64,000 bases of DNA, from assembly GCA_048013815.1 (NCBI GenBank), contig CM106585.1, forward strand, positions 10,850,001 to 10,914,000, given 5' to 3'. The translations under genes and the position numbers were made by a program. The notes under the pieces are model-generated. The model did not search any database, had not been told where the DNA came from, and saw only the letters and a program-made list of their open reading frames with translations. The stretch's first letter is position 1. Each line of letters opens with the position of its first letter. This stretch comes from Setoptus koraiensis (lineage: Eukaryota; Arthropoda). Of this stretch, positions 24,114 through 34,969 are shown piece by piece.

Positions 24114-27100
24114 ATTTTTCAGCCGTCCGTCCATTGCTAGCCAGAACCCAATCAAGTGCATGAGATAAGCCACCAGCAAAGTCTGGCCAAATAACATGCT
24201 GGTGGCTTATCTCATGCTGGCCAGATCAGCGCACTCTGACAGGTACCTTTTATTCGCATATACACATCAATATGCGATATATATATAAACATATGTGAAA
24301 GGTATATGTAGGTGATTAACTCGAGAATAATGCATGATAACAGTCGCTGATCCTCTCTGGCCGATCGGCCAAGACCGAGCAGTCAGTTGATTCATCACGA
24401 ACGGCGCTGAATAATCGCAGTCGTTGTTGTTGTTGTTGTTGTTGCTGTTCAATCATGAGCAATGATCAATTTAAATCAAATTAAATTAAATTGAGTCAAA
24501 TCATATCAGATGTTGGCTCGTCACCATTTAGTGCCATGGCGAGCGACCCATGGCCAGGCACATCTGCACTATCTGCGTTAGTAATGCAGTCTGTTTATAG
24601 TTGGAATTACAGTTGAAATTGCAGTGGAAATCGCAGTTGAAATTAAAACTTAAATCTTTCAACCTTGTTGATCACACAAATAAATACACAATCTCTTTAC
24701 AATTGCTCACAACTGCCCAAACAAATATCTCGCTCTCGCCAAATCGCTCTCTCGTCTCAATCTCGCCCGATTAGCCTCAAAGGGTCAGCTAATTGATGAT
24801 GATCATGCAATCACTTAATTACCTAATTGACTAATTGAATGGCTGCACTGTTAGTTAGCAACACTCGCTGGCGTTAACCCTATCCAATGGTAATGGCGTA
24901 ATTGTGCATGTGTAATCATCGATCAGTAGTCGTCCAAGCTAATGAGCATGCATAATCAATCAGCTGGAGCAACCAGGTAAATAATATACTTATATACACT
25001 GTATATAATATATTATGATATTATATACATATTATATATAATAATATGATTCACTGTTAGTTCACATCGAGGCCACACATTGTGAATACTGCTCTCATGT
25101 TATGCCCGGGCATGAATAGTTTGCGTGTGGATCGGATACGACACTCGCATCCGATTTACAATTTTTGTTAGTGCAAAACAGTGTACAACAATATTGACCA
25201 CTGTATTCACCAAGAGCAACTCCAGTGGGTGAATATCCGCAAACTGTGTTCACTGATGAATAGTTTGCAAGTGAATACAGTGATAAAACGTGCCAGGGGC
25301 TAGTTGGCTCACTCGGCAATATAGGTAATTCAAATCAACAGATTTGTTTTTGTTGTTTGCTCTAATTTGTCTCCTAATTTGTGTGAGCTAACACTGGACG
25401 AGTTAACATTATGTATATCTATCGTATTATATGTATATTGTATTTATAGTGCACACCAGATTGAACCAGATATAGGCTGGCTTGTGAGCTGGCAACAATC
25501 GGTTGCTATATATCACTGATAAATTGCCAGGCCAACAACAATGAGTGTTGGTGGCACAATTATTGTTATCATTATGACATGTCCATTAAGCAGCATTGCG
25601 TAACATGTAAATTAGTTGGCGCTTGTTATTATTATTATTAGTTGTTATTTGAGTTCAACTGGGTGTGCTCGCATGCGGCCCCATTTATGTACGTGTATAT
25701 TGTATGGGGCGCATAACCTGCGGAGCCTCATACCTGAGCCTTACACGTGTATACACGTGAGCAGTGAGTGTGGGCCCAGCATTGTGACATGTTCGCATCG
25801 ATGTTGCGATGCGTTAGTGGGCCAGAATTAAACTATTTATAGACGCAATCATTCACATTATATTCTATTTAGATTAATGCGCGCCAGTTGCTGTCAGAGA
25901 GAGAGAGAGAGCACAGTGGAGCAAATTACAGGTCAGCGGTGCACGTAGTACGTGCAGCGGCCCGCTGGCAGCTCAACTTGGGTGGTGGCACCCAAGTCTC
26001 GCTCGGCAACCAGCACACACAATGCCACACACGATCAACTGCACAGGTAACGACTGTACAGGTATACAGGTAGTGGGGGCAGGCAATGGAGGCTAGTGGA
26101 AGCAAACAACATTAACTGTCCAATTGGTGAGGAGCACGCCCATAACACGATAATAGATGTGTGTGTGTGTGTGTGTCGTATAAATATAACGTAAAACACA
26201 TAACAACAGCCCATCACATAACAACATCAGCTGTGCGTGTTATAGGCCCACAAATAATAACAATAATCTCTCATATATGCAAATAACATCTTTGTCCGCT
26301 TTGTTGTGTCTAACTCAGCGTGCCGCGAGCGTGCAAAGAGACGGACAGATTCCATTTATACACAATTTGCGCACAATACAGACACAACAACAACGACAAC
26401 AGCAACAACGACAACAACAGCAACAACAACAACGGCAACAACATTCTCGCCGCTCTCTATATGCTCGCGTTCGTGCTCGCAGACAGCGTACAAACAAGGT
26501 GTAGTGAGTTGCCACACAACCGACAACTGGACACGACAATTACAATAACATAACCATCAAACAACAACAACAACAAACAGATGTTGCACGTCAGACATGA
26601 GAGGCCCCGCGCCGGCCAGAGACGAGAGTGAGGCCCGGCAATCAATGTGTAAATTGTCGGCTCAACTCAATAATCGCTGCTCATTGCTATTCATTGCCCG
26701 CGTACCTCTCTGTGCCGCTGCTTAATGCTCGTGCCCGGGGTATGCCCCACACCTTTTATTGTGGTCGAGCCACTATTCGAGTTATTATGACGATCGTCAT
26801 TATGACCATTGACAGCACCACCTACCATAATACCCTCTATATTACCCGCTGTATTACCCACTGCCGGTCGGACGGGACGCATTTCCGCAAAGTGACGAAC
26901 CGGCCCGGCTCCGTCACTTTGCGGCGTCATAGCCGGTAATGGCCATCAGCTGATTGGCTATAACAGAGATTGCGTAGATGCGTCGAATGACGCCAAAGAT
27001 GAAATGGCCAAACGTGGCCTATAATGGGCTGCTGTTGTTGTTGTTGTTGTTGTTGTGGTTGCCCGTTGCACATGATTCAAGCAGTATAACAATACGGCAC

Positions 27101-30100
27101 ATGTGCGTGCCGGCGCGAGGCGTGCCACCCAAAGGCGTGCCAGTGAGAGGCGTGCACAGAGCGTGCTGCAATAATAGGATATAAACGCTCGCAATCAATT
27201 CAATTAATCTATACCGCGTCAGCAGTGAATATTCATCGGTTATGAATACCATTGATTGAATGCTGGCACAGTGGCGCACCGTGTAGTGTTGTGCACAGCG
27301 ATCAGGCGGCACAGAAATCGATTTGACCGGTCGGCGGACATGTCGGACATGTTAGGCGGACGCGTGCGATAAGACGTTTGTTGTTTATATTATTATGTAA
27401 TTACGCCATTGTTATACGCTTGCGCGATGTTATCATGACAATCACTCTTTTTTTTTCTCTGCGCGCGCTGTCAACGCGCGACTGTGCGATATTTATAGGA
27501 CGGTTGTCACTGGCAACTGGACGCCCACGCCATGCTCGTCACACGGCCCGACGGCAACTCGCCAACCGGCCGGGCCACTGTCAATCATCGTTGAATGCGT
27601 GTGTGTGTGTGTGTGAAACTCGTGGCATTTGCATTTGCACCGGATGTCGGCAGCGCGCACAATCAGCTGATCACCTTGCTCGTGTATATCAGCTCATTTA
27701 TGTATATCATTTATGCGCTGAATGATTGAGGCCCGATCCCATTCGACACCGAGCGAACAATTGAATTGAATTGAATTGAATTCGACCATTCGAAATGACG
27801 ACAACGATCGCTGTTCGCACGCCTGTGCAAGCGCGCCAATGGCCGAATTACGTAATCTTGGTCGTCGGTTGCGCCGACGTGTGTATCACGTGCTGACAGT
27901 TTTATTTGTGTGTGTGTGCGCTCTAATTTTCATCACCAACCTGTCAGCTGTCACCCGCTATCAGCTGACGTGTGACATTAGTGTCGCCGTTGTGTAGCCA
28001 ACAGGCTGACAGCCAGCCAAACAAGCTCACCTCATCAGCTGGCCTATATGTCGTATTATACATGTCGCATTATATATATCGTGCCGTAAATGCACTTATC
28101 TGTCCAAATTAGACACTAGTTAGTTGTCTATTTGGTCTATCTCACAAGTTAGTGTGTCTATCGTGTCGACACAAATGCCGGAGTGGCAGCCACTTTCACT
28201 TGTCCGATTTGCGACAAGTATTCACAAACGACACCATTCAGGCACTCGTATCATACAAGTACGAGTGTACGAGTCGTCAAGTATAGCGACAAGTATTCAT
28301 AATTCACGCGAGAATATTGTTGCAAGTTGCGAGTTGCAGCAACTTTGTTTGTCGCTGTCTGGGCAAATCTGGGCAAATTCAATTTCATTCAACTGTTGTC
28401 ACAATGATGGCTGAATGCAGTTTGAACAGGTTGTTGTGTCACTCGCAGCCGTAGCCATTTTGACGACAACACAATTAATGTGTGTGTCGAAATAAAGCCT
28501 CGCCGAGCTACAAATAGATTATATTGTCAGTGTTACAAATGCTATTGTATTTGCAGTGAAGTCACAACAAAATTAATTGTTGTTGTCTCACCCGATCCAA
28601 TCTCGCACAATTGTCAGTTGGCAGTCTATATATACGCACAACAGCTACGAGCTGGCATCACAACACAAACGCAACAAACTGACTCGGTTTATATCGGCGC
28701 CTATTGCGCAATCAACAATGGCCACCAACGAAATAATAATAAAAAAGGCGCCCAATTCGGCACCCAAAAAAGTGTGAACGGCGCAGATGAGCTGGCGAGT
28801 TAATGATGAAAATTGTAATCAAAATACGCTTGAATTAACACGTTTTTTCCGCTCTTTGGCCTCAAACGGCCTGCCGAGCGGCCAACTTTTGCACTAATTC
28901 TTTTCGGCTTCTTCTTGTCAATTGTGGCCTCTTTTTATCCCGTTTCGGCTGCCGTTTCGATCGGCGCCATTTCGCTGCACTGAGTGTGTGTGTTGTGCCA
29001 AGTGTGGCGTGCTAGTTGTTGCCACAACAGATATAGTGCATGTTAGATCAAACGAAAAGTGTGTAATGAAAAAAGAAAACACTTGGAATCTTTTTTCCCC
29101 CTACTTCTGCCAACCGATGCCAGCTAATGATTGTTGTTTATCTCGGTCTCGTCACTCTCAATCCAAATCACAAAATAAAACTAAAACTAAAACAATTATC
29201 GCTCTTTTTGCAGCCCGTTCTCACTAATTTGCTGCTGCTCACTGATTTTCCAATCTCAATCGCTCAACTTAATGGTTGCGTTGTAATTGTTAATCTGTCT
29301 GTTGTAATATATAAATACAAACGCAAACAGCGAAAACATCATATAGTGCACTCACCTGATGATGGCCTGTCCGAGTAACGGGTACAGAATACCCAAGCCG
29401 GCAAGCCCCCTGGCGGCGGCAGGGGCTCTCCCTTGCTGTTGGTGGTGATGGATTTTTTGTCCGTTGTTGCCGACTGTCCGCCGTTTGTCACCGACTGGCT
29501 GCAATCGCTATCCAAATTGTTGTTATTCTCAGAATCATTAGCAACCTGAGCGGCATGCATTGTGTCTTTGTTTGTGAGCGCCGGCGACGCATTTGTGCTC
29601 ATGGTGGGGGTGCTGGTGGTCTCATTAAATAGTGTACATGATGACTTAGTTTGATTTTGGTTGTTGTCCGAAGAAAAAGAACGTTTGTTGCTGTTGTTGT
29701 TGTTGTTCGTCTTGCTTGCGTGCGAACCGGCACCGCTGCTGGACAGCTTGAGATCAGCTGATGTTGTTGTTGTTGTGTTGTCGTTTCCGTTTATCATTCC
29801 AATCAACGACGACAATGGACTGCTGCCGCTAAACGGTGATTGTTTGGCGGCTGACGCAACGCTGCCGCTGCCACTGTTGGCCACTTGAGATAATGATTGA
29901 TTAACAAATGTCGATATAGACGACAAAGGTGACATCGGCCTGTTATGATTGCTTAGTTGTTGACCATTTTGCGTCACCTGTTTGAGTTGTTTGGGTTGCT
30001 TTGGTTGTTGGTGGTGGTGGTTGTTGCTGTTGTTGTGGTTGCTGTTGTTGTGGTTGTGGTGATGCGTCGAAGATGATGAAGATGGTGACGAAGAGGAGCA

Positions 30101-31390
30101 AGAGGACGACGAAGACGACGACGATGAGCTAGACAACGAATTAGAGGAGGCCAACGATGAGGTTGAGGCCGCCGGACTTCCGCTAGGCTGACGATTGATC
30201 GCTGTTGTGCCATGGTTGTTGCTGCCGTTGTTGCTGTTGTATTGGTGGTGGTGGTTGTGGTGACGTTGATTAGACGTTTGAATAGTTGCTGAGTTGTTGA
30301 GATGATATTTTCCATTGGCATTGACACTGCTGTTGCTGGCAGTTAAAGCAGTAGGTTGTTGTTGTTGTTGATTAAGCAATTGATGCGAGCTAATAATAGG
30401 CGCTGACGCAATCTGATTCAATGTGCTCAATTGACTCAATTGGCTTAGATGGTTCAATTGATGATTCAAATGGTGCTGATGAACGCCTGCAGCGCCGTTA
30501 GCGGCGGCACCCAATATGCCGGACTGTTGTTGTTGTTGTTGTTTGTTGTTGTTGTTGTTGTTGTGGTTGGCGTTGTTGAGCGATCTAAGCATTGGGGATG
30601 CCAACAGTTGTTGGTGATACTGATTGAGATGCTGTTGTTCATCTTTGGAAATATGTCGCTGGTTGGCGGTGGTGAGATGTGGTTGTCGTCCGTTCACTGC
30701 TAATTGAGCTTGGTGTTGCTGATGTAGCAACTGCATCTGTAGGTGCAATTGTTGCTGGTATGCGGCGGTGGATATAGGTTGCTGCTGCTGTTGCTGATGT
30801 AACTGGTGCAGTTGTAATAATTGTTGCTGGTGGTGCTGCTGATGTTGTTGTTGTTGCTGTTGTTGTTGTATATAATGAGCCATGAGTAGTGCCAACGGGT
30901 TAGCCGGGCCGGGCATAAAGTTTGGGGCAGCACTGAGGGCAGCAGCTGCAGCGGCGGCCGCCGCCGCTGCGGCAGCCGTAACAGTGACACTGGCCTGAGA
31001 ATGGGGCGACTCCAGGCCGGGCATACCAGGCGCGCCGGCCCCAAACAAATTGGGAAGCTGCGTCATAGTCGGGCCGGTTGGCGTAGAGTGGCCACTTCCG
31101 CTTGTGGATAGATGGTCATATTTGGTGCTGATGTTGTTGTTGTTGCTGTGGAGTTGCTGTTGCTGCTGCTCTTGAGTTTTTAGTATGGCATCTATTGAGA
31201 ATGCCGACATGCGTTGATTTTGCATCTTGATTTGCTTTTGTTTGTGCTGTTGTTGTTGTTGTTGTCTCGACGATGCGGTGAATAAATAATTGTTGTTGTT
31301 GCTGTTGTTGTTCAATGGTGGCGATATTAGCTTGCTTAGATCGGCTGTTGTTGACGACAAATGATGATGCTTGTTGATGCTATTGATCAT
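9964..31390 (-). CDS. en: Homeodomain transcription factor Engrailed, four exons
   Basis: Complete engrailed gene. Exons on the minus strand: 31390-29356, 10849-10720, 10591-10525 and 10380-9964. All have GT-AG boundaries and compatible phases, giving 882 residues. Engrailed is a nuclear repressor that marks posterior segment compartments. Motifs in order: EH1 Groucho-binding FSIDAIL (64-70); long poly-Q/N/H/S/A stretches; then LPAWVFCTRYSDRPSSG, the Extradenticle-contacting EH2/EH3 region, at the end of exon 1. A basic linker leads into the homeodomain EKRPRTAFTSEQLAKLKQEF..., with IWFQNKRAK in helix 3 (Ile47, Gln50). An acidic tail follows (DEDDDQDQLDVA). The protein is longer than Drosophila Engrailed (about 550) because of the low-complexity exon 1. 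The first intron is 18.5 kb, and two short introns split the homeobox. Residue 24 of the homeodomain is Ser where Engrailed normally has Arg. No second engrailed/invected copy is in the window. Confidence 0.96.
11775..11822. repeat. Tandem 10-nt repeat (gctaatgagc)
   Basis: About five head-to-tail copies of gctaatgagc with small variations, inside engrailed intron 1. Confidence 0.75.
12791..12898. repeat. Degenerate 12-nt minisatellite (ttcgactgctca)
   Basis: About nine diverged copies of a 12-mer. The left units read closer to ttcgctcggccg and the right units to ttcgactgctca, so it looks like an ageing array with a local younger core. Confidence 0.75.
14798..14837. repeat. 10-nt GC-rich tandem repeat (cgccgccgaa)
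   Basis: Four nearly perfect copies of cgccgccgaa at the left edge of the most GC-rich part of the intron (about 14.8-15.9 kb). Confidence 0.85.
15786..15846. repeat. Tandem repeat (cccgagttttcagccgg)
   Basis: Three adjacent copies of a 16-17-nt unit built on cccgagttttc and a gtcgg/agccgg tail. Confidence 0.75.
16198..16264. repeat. 17-bp inverted repeat followed by a (CG)n run
   Basis: The arm aatttatttatattccg (16198-16214) is exactly reverse-complemented at 16227-16243, leaving a 12-nt loop. Immediately to the right, 16244-16264 is an alternating CG/GC run of about 20 nt, a classical Z-DNA-forming sequence. A strong cruciform candidate and a Z-DNA candidate are therefore directly adjacent. 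Confidence 0.85.
17460..17590. repeat. (GTT)n/(GCC GTC GTT) interrupted microsatellite
   Basis: Trinucleotide tract of GTT units interrupted by GCC and GTC. Long open frames in several phases arise from it and are not genes. Confidence 0.85.
18310..18375. repeat. (GTT)n(GCT)n microsatellite
   Basis: Run of GTT followed by GCT units, within engrailed intron 1. Confidence 0.85.
18443..18596. repeat. Minisatellite built on ctagtgtccagtat
   Basis: About eleven imperfect copies of a 13-14-nt unit with variants such as ctagtatccatta and ctagtggctagta. The unit order is irregular, as expected from repeated unequal exchange or slippage. Confidence 0.8.
18658..18742. repeat. Tandem repeat (ccacaatgagccacaatgaa) grading into attgacaatg
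   Basis: Copies of ccacaatga(g/a) are followed directly by copies of a related gattgacaat unit, so one array grades into another. Confidence 0.7.
19423..19508. repeat. 15-nt minisatellite (tggcgctgtcagtgt)
   Basis: Nearly six head-to-tail copies. Units differ mainly by cagtgt versus cactgt, partly alternating, which suggests that some expansion steps used a two-unit block. Confidence 0.85.
20499..20570. repeat. 24-nt tandem repeat, three exact copies
   Basis: Three identical 24-mers, each composed of gtatatccactgt and gtatatcccgg, start at 20499, 20523 and 20547. A diverged fourth follows. Each 24-mer is itself two related 12-mers (gtatatccactg and tgtatatcccgg-like). Confidence 0.9.
20599..20700. 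repeat. 12-nt array (atatcggcgcga) ending in its inverted copy
   Basis: Seven copies of atatcggcgc(g)(a/g) at exact 12-nt steps (20599-20682). The right edge then reads atatccgcgccgatatcc, an inverted copy of the unit. The whole array can therefore fold back on itself, and the gatatc core is itself palindromic. Confidence 0.9.
20905..20943. repeat. Perfect 14-bp GC-rich hairpin
   Basis: The arm cggcttcgggccgc (20905-20918) is exactly reverse-complemented at 20930-20943, leaving an 11-nt loop. Confidence 0.85.
21042..21079. repeat. (GT)19 microsatellite
   Basis: Uninterrupted GT dinucleotides within engrailed intron 1. Confidence 0.95.
24158..24217. repeat. Perfect 21-bp inverted repeat, 18-nt loop
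   Basis: The left arm 24158-24178 (gcatgagataagccaccagc plus a final a) is exactly reverse-complemented at 24197-24217. The loop contains tctggcca, and tggccaga recurs just outside the right arm, so an alternative longer fold is possible. This is the longest perfect stem found in the intron. Confidence 0.9.
26885..26924. repeat. Perfect 13-bp hairpin
   Basis: ccgcaaagtgacg (26885-26897) and its exact reverse complement (26912-26924), with a 14-nt GC-rich loop. Confidence 0.85.
29356..31390 (-). other. en: engrailed exon 1: EH1 motif and low-complexity repressor region
   Basis: This 2035-nt exon encodes residues 1-678 plus one base. It carries EH1 (FSIDAIL) near the N-terminus, poly-Gln, poly-Asn, poly-His, poly-Ser and an alanine run near residues 139-152, and LPAWVFCTRYSDRPSS at its end. 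Chance frames up to 117 codons on either strand within it are shadows of the repeats. The start ATG at 31390 was chosen because it is the first in the frame and puts EH1 at residue 64. Confidence 0.93.
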
Positions 31391-31621
31391 TGTCTGTTGT
31401 GTGCGCTGTTGCTGCCACTGCCACTGCTAGATTGAACGGATGTTGCGAAACAACTTGTTGTTGTTGTTGTCGTTGTTGCCGGTCGCTTGTTGTGACCAGT
31501 TCTGAACAAACAATTCGGCGTCGTTGCGATTCGATTTGATGATTTTATCAACTGACTGAGTGAGTGTTAACGTGCGGCTGAAAACGAAACTGTGACCCCC
31601 ATCGAATCGCTTCGCGTTCTC

Positions 31622-31680
31622 CAGGTGAGTTCGGTGAGTTGTCCAGGTGAGTTGGGCGAGTTGTTCAGGTGAGCGAGCAA
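31622..31680. repeat. 22-nt repeat with three CAGGTG E-boxes
   Basis: CAGGTGAG occurs at 31622, 31644 and 31666, exactly 22 nt apart, 230-280 bp upstream of the engrailed ATG. CAGGTG is the core E-box bound by Snail/ZEB and E-protein families, and also resembles a 5' splice site. The flanking gagtt segments are shared between copies. Confidence 0.75.
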
Positions 31681-31999
31681 ACAAACGAACAAACAGACAG
31701 ACGGTTCGGGGAATTATCGTCAAATGAAGACATTCATGGGCTAACTAGCATGCTATCATTAATGATCATGTTGACATATAAGAGTATTCATATTCTAGTC
31801 TGCAACTCAGTCTTATCGCACACACATCCGAGGATAATTCTTTTTTTACGCCGCTGTGCGCATGCGCCCGGGCGAGTTCCAATCGGACAAATTCGAATTG
31901 GCATGGTTCGAAGCGAACTTCGAAGCAACTCGACCTACAGTAATGAGCGGTGAAGCGCGCATGCGTGCCCTCTCTCGTCACCATCGCACGGCTACACGC

Positions 32000-32054
<55 letters not shown>

Positions 32055-32074
32055 GACACACACACACACACACT

Positions 32075-32124
<50 letters not shown>

Positions 32125-32150
32125 GACACACACACTCACACGGACACACA
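32000..32150. repeat. Long (CA)n microsatellite
   Basis: About 150 bp of CA dinucleotides with a few interruptions (ccgaca, ctcaca, cataca). It is the longest dinucleotide tract in the window. Confidence 0.95.
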
Positions 32151-32355
32151 GGGCTAATTAGAGCAGGCATCCTGGAATGGCGCCATCTGGCGGTTGCAGG
32201 CCCATTATAGTGGCAGGCGCCTATAAACGTGCACAGCCGTGGCACAGCGAGCGCGGCCAAGTGCTGCGCGCAGCACAAATCCCGCTCTCGCACCCATCAT
32301 GCGAGCTAATGATTATGTGACACGACCGCCGGCCGATACGCTTCAATTTGGCACT

Positions 32356-32424
32356 GCGGCAATTGCACATTGTCGGAATTGCACATTGTCGGAGTTGCAC
32401 ATTGTCGGAGTTGCACATTGTCGT
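32356..32424. repeat. 16-17-nt tandem repeat (ttgcacattgtcggaa)
   Basis: Four to five head-to-tail copies of ttgcacattgtcgga(a/g). Confidence 0.8.
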
Positions 32425-33128
32425 AATTGTATCATGCGAGCCTGCGGTGGTTGCCGTACGTGGCTCGCATCGACCCAGCGAAACGTCGACGCGCGAAGAG
32501 ACGAGAGCGAGAGAGAGAGAGAGCGATACATATGTGGAACCATGGATAGAGAGAGAGCGAATTTAGACATAATAGACGAGAGACAATTGGCCATTGGATA
32601 GCGCGAGAATCTCACGGTGTGTGCGATTTGGCAATGATTAGTTTGTGTGCAATTGCCAGCGATTGTGTTGTTGTTGTCGTTGTTGTTGCCGTGGCTGTTG
32701 TTGCCGCGGTTGTTGTGGCTGTCGGCCGTGGCGCGCCGAGCAACTTTCACGAGAACAAAAATGGAAGTGGCAGCTGCCAATTGTGTGACAGCACCCATTT
32801 GGGTGGCCATTCACTGTTGGCGGCGGCGGCGGCGGCAGCGCCGAAAATAGTTCAATTGGTCAGTCAGCACCCAAGTGTGTCTTTGTGCGCCCGTGTGCCT
32901 GTGCCGGGCGCACAGTTGTTGGAATGCTGCGCGACGGCGATTGGATTGTTTGCAACTTGCAGCTTGCAACGCGACTCGCCCAATCGAGTGCCCGCAGCGA
33001 GCTATTCCGTTGGACGCGACCAAATATACACATCATGCCTATATGTCGACTGCAGCGCCGCCATTCGAGGGACGATCGGTCGTGTTGGGATTGGGTGCAA
33101 TGGTCGGCTGTTTGGGGCTCTCGAGTGG

Positions 33129-33173
33129 AAAGTTTCGAGCCGAGTTCCGTGCAGCCGCACGGCTCGAAACTTT
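33129..33173. repeat. Perfect 14-bp hairpin
   Basis: aaagtttcgagccg (33129-33142) and its exact reverse complement (33160-33173), leaving a 17-nt loop. Confidence 0.85.
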
Positions 33174-33331
33174 CGGTCCCGCGGCGAAAAGAGCTGTGCC
33201 GAAAAGAGCTGTGCTGCGAAGAGCTGTGCTGAGAGGAATTGTGCCGAGAGGAATTGTGCGCCAACTGTTCGCGCGCGACTGGCTCGGCGGCCGCGAATGG
33301 CCGCGAATAGCCGCAAATGCTGAGCCCCCAA

Positions 33332-33405
33332 CGCTGGCTGCGTGCATGTGCGTGTATCGCTGGCTGCGTGCGTGTGCGTGTATCGCTGGCTGCGTGCGTG
33401 TGCGC
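33332..33405. repeat. 26-nt tandem repeat
   Basis: Nearly three copies of a 26-mer beginning cgctggctgcgtgc. Confidence 0.8.
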
Positions 33406-33687
33406 GTTGCACTGGCCGTGTGCGTGTATGGAACAGCGAGCGTTCGGAGAAGTTGCAAGTTGAAGTTCGAAGCGGCGCTTGCGAGTGGCGGAACAATGGA
33501 CGAAAACGTCGGCCGAACAATGGAATATCTCACTCACAAGCCTCACTCAGCGACTCGCCAGCAACAGATGAGCAGCGTGCGCATTATAGGCGCATCGGGC
33601 AGGGGCTCTGGCGCGCACCATGGCACCGATGCCGATCATGGGCCGCGCTGCGCCGAAGCATGTCGTTTGTGCGAGCATGTGCCATCT

Positions 33688-33812
33688 CAGGTGAGCTCGG
33701 GTGACTCGGGTGGCTCAGGTAGGCGACTCAGGTAGTGAGCTCAGGTAGAGAGCTCAGGTAGAGAGCTCAGGTAGAGAGCTCAGGTGAGCTCAGGTGAGCT
33801 CAGGTAGAGAGA
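33688..33812. repeat. Minisatellite with six CAGGTAG and three CAGGTGA motifs
   Basis: CAGGTAG occurs at 33716, 33729, 33742, 33755, 33768 and 33801. CAGGTGA occurs at 33688, 33781 and 33791. The central copies are spaced exactly 13 nt apart. CAGGTAG is identical to the best Zelda (Vielfaltig) site known from Drosophila early embryos; whether that factor acts here is not shown. The array ends in a short GAGAGAGA run and lies about 2.3 kb upstream of the engrailed ATG. Confidence 0.85.
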
Positions 33813-34014
33813 GAGGCGTCTATGATTAATTCATGCTGCTGCTGTTAATCATTCATCTGCTGCTGCCATTTAAAGTTGGCCGCTGTCAGAGCGCCCAAGC
33901 ATCGCCATGCGAGTTCTAATTTGACCGCCGGACAGTTGTAGCCGGTCGGCGTTGCGGCTCCGAGTTTCGGCGCTCGCTCGAAGCCGCCCGAAGCCGCTCG
34001 AAGCCAGCGAAGCC

Positions 34015-34103
34015 GAAGAAGCGAGAAAGCGAGAGAAGCGAGAGAAGCGAGAGAAGCGAGAGAAGCGAGAGAAGCGAGAGAAGCGAGAGAAGTCAGAGAA
34101 GCG
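34015..34103. repeat. 10-nt GAGA-type minisatellite (gagaagcgag)
   Basis: Eight to nine copies of gagaagcgag, giving a run of GAGAG motifs. A sister array of similar sequence lies at 41314-41398. Confidence 0.85.
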
Positions 34104-34439
34104 CAAGCCGGTGGAAGCCAGAGCCGGAGAAGCCGCGGAGAAGCATGAGAATGCAAATTGAGCCACACACACACAATAGACAATATAATCACTTTTTTCA
34201 TGGCTGCCAGTGGCGAGCACGCCGGCCCACAGCCGCGCACCCACAGCATGTTGCGGCCGTGCCGTCGTGTGCGTTCTCGTCCGATGTTTGTGTCTGTTTT
34301 ATATCTGTTTTATATCTGTTTTAGCAGCTTGCACTGGCCAGAAATGGCCGACAGGCTCGCATTATGATGGCGCATCATACATCTATATCTCGGGATAGTT
34401 CGGGATATCTCATAGTATCGCTGCGTATCGCTGCGTATG

Positions 34440-34496
34440 GTCGCACATCTCCGCACATCTCCGCACATCTCCGAACATCTCCGAACATGTCCGAAC
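34440..34496. repeat. 11-nt tandem repeat (cgcacatctcc)
   Basis: Five copies of cg(c/a)acatctcc. Confidence 0.8.
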
Positions 34497-34969
34497 GCGA
34501 TGCAGGCAGCAACAAACGGCCAACAGAGCCAAGGTTAGCGCCGGCCACGGTGCCAACGTAATAACTATATCACAACGCCAAAGTTACAAACATGCTGCTG
34601 CAATGTAATTCATCTGATAACTTTTGCCCGAGCGTCAACAAGTGAAAAAGCTGCTCCGGTTGCCTCGTCGGCTTCGCTGGCTCGGGCTTCGCTGGCTTCT
34701 CTGGCTTCGTTGGCTCTGGCTTCGTTGGCCGCTGTGGCACCGACTAGCCACTGGCCAGAGCTGCCAATTGCATCATCATTAGCCGCCGGTTTGGGTGGGC
34801 GCAAACAAAGCGACGCACACTCATGCAAACAATGGCCAATTCAACAGGTAAGCGCCCACCACGGCAGCTCACATTCTGTATTGGGGATGCAAACAAACAG
34901 CGCAAAGTTGTCACAATAGCGACCGTCGCAATTTGTCACACACTGCAATTATCAGCACTAATGATAATT

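Larger units (their letters stand above)
10850..29355 (-). other. engrailed intron 1 (18.5 kb), repeat-rich, no gene seen
   Basis: The donor is gtgagt just after the DRPSSG codons, and the acceptor gaacag precedes the PRSRR codons. Between them I found no credible gene on either strand. The frames that stay open are trinucleotide-repeat or minisatellite translations. From about 13 kb to 28 kb the DNA is rich in GGCC/GCCGG words, perfect hairpins and tandem repeats with periods of 10-24 nt. The ends of the intron are more AT-rich. An intron this size in a developmental regulator is a likely home for enhancers (inference), but none can be named from sequence alone. Confidence 0.85.

Noticed and set aside
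32619-33735. Overlapping frames of 160-286 codons on both strands
   Set aside because: GC-rich DNA with few stop codons; products are Cys/Arg/Ser-rich, repeat-derived and without family motifs. At least five frames overlap here, so length alone is not evidence.
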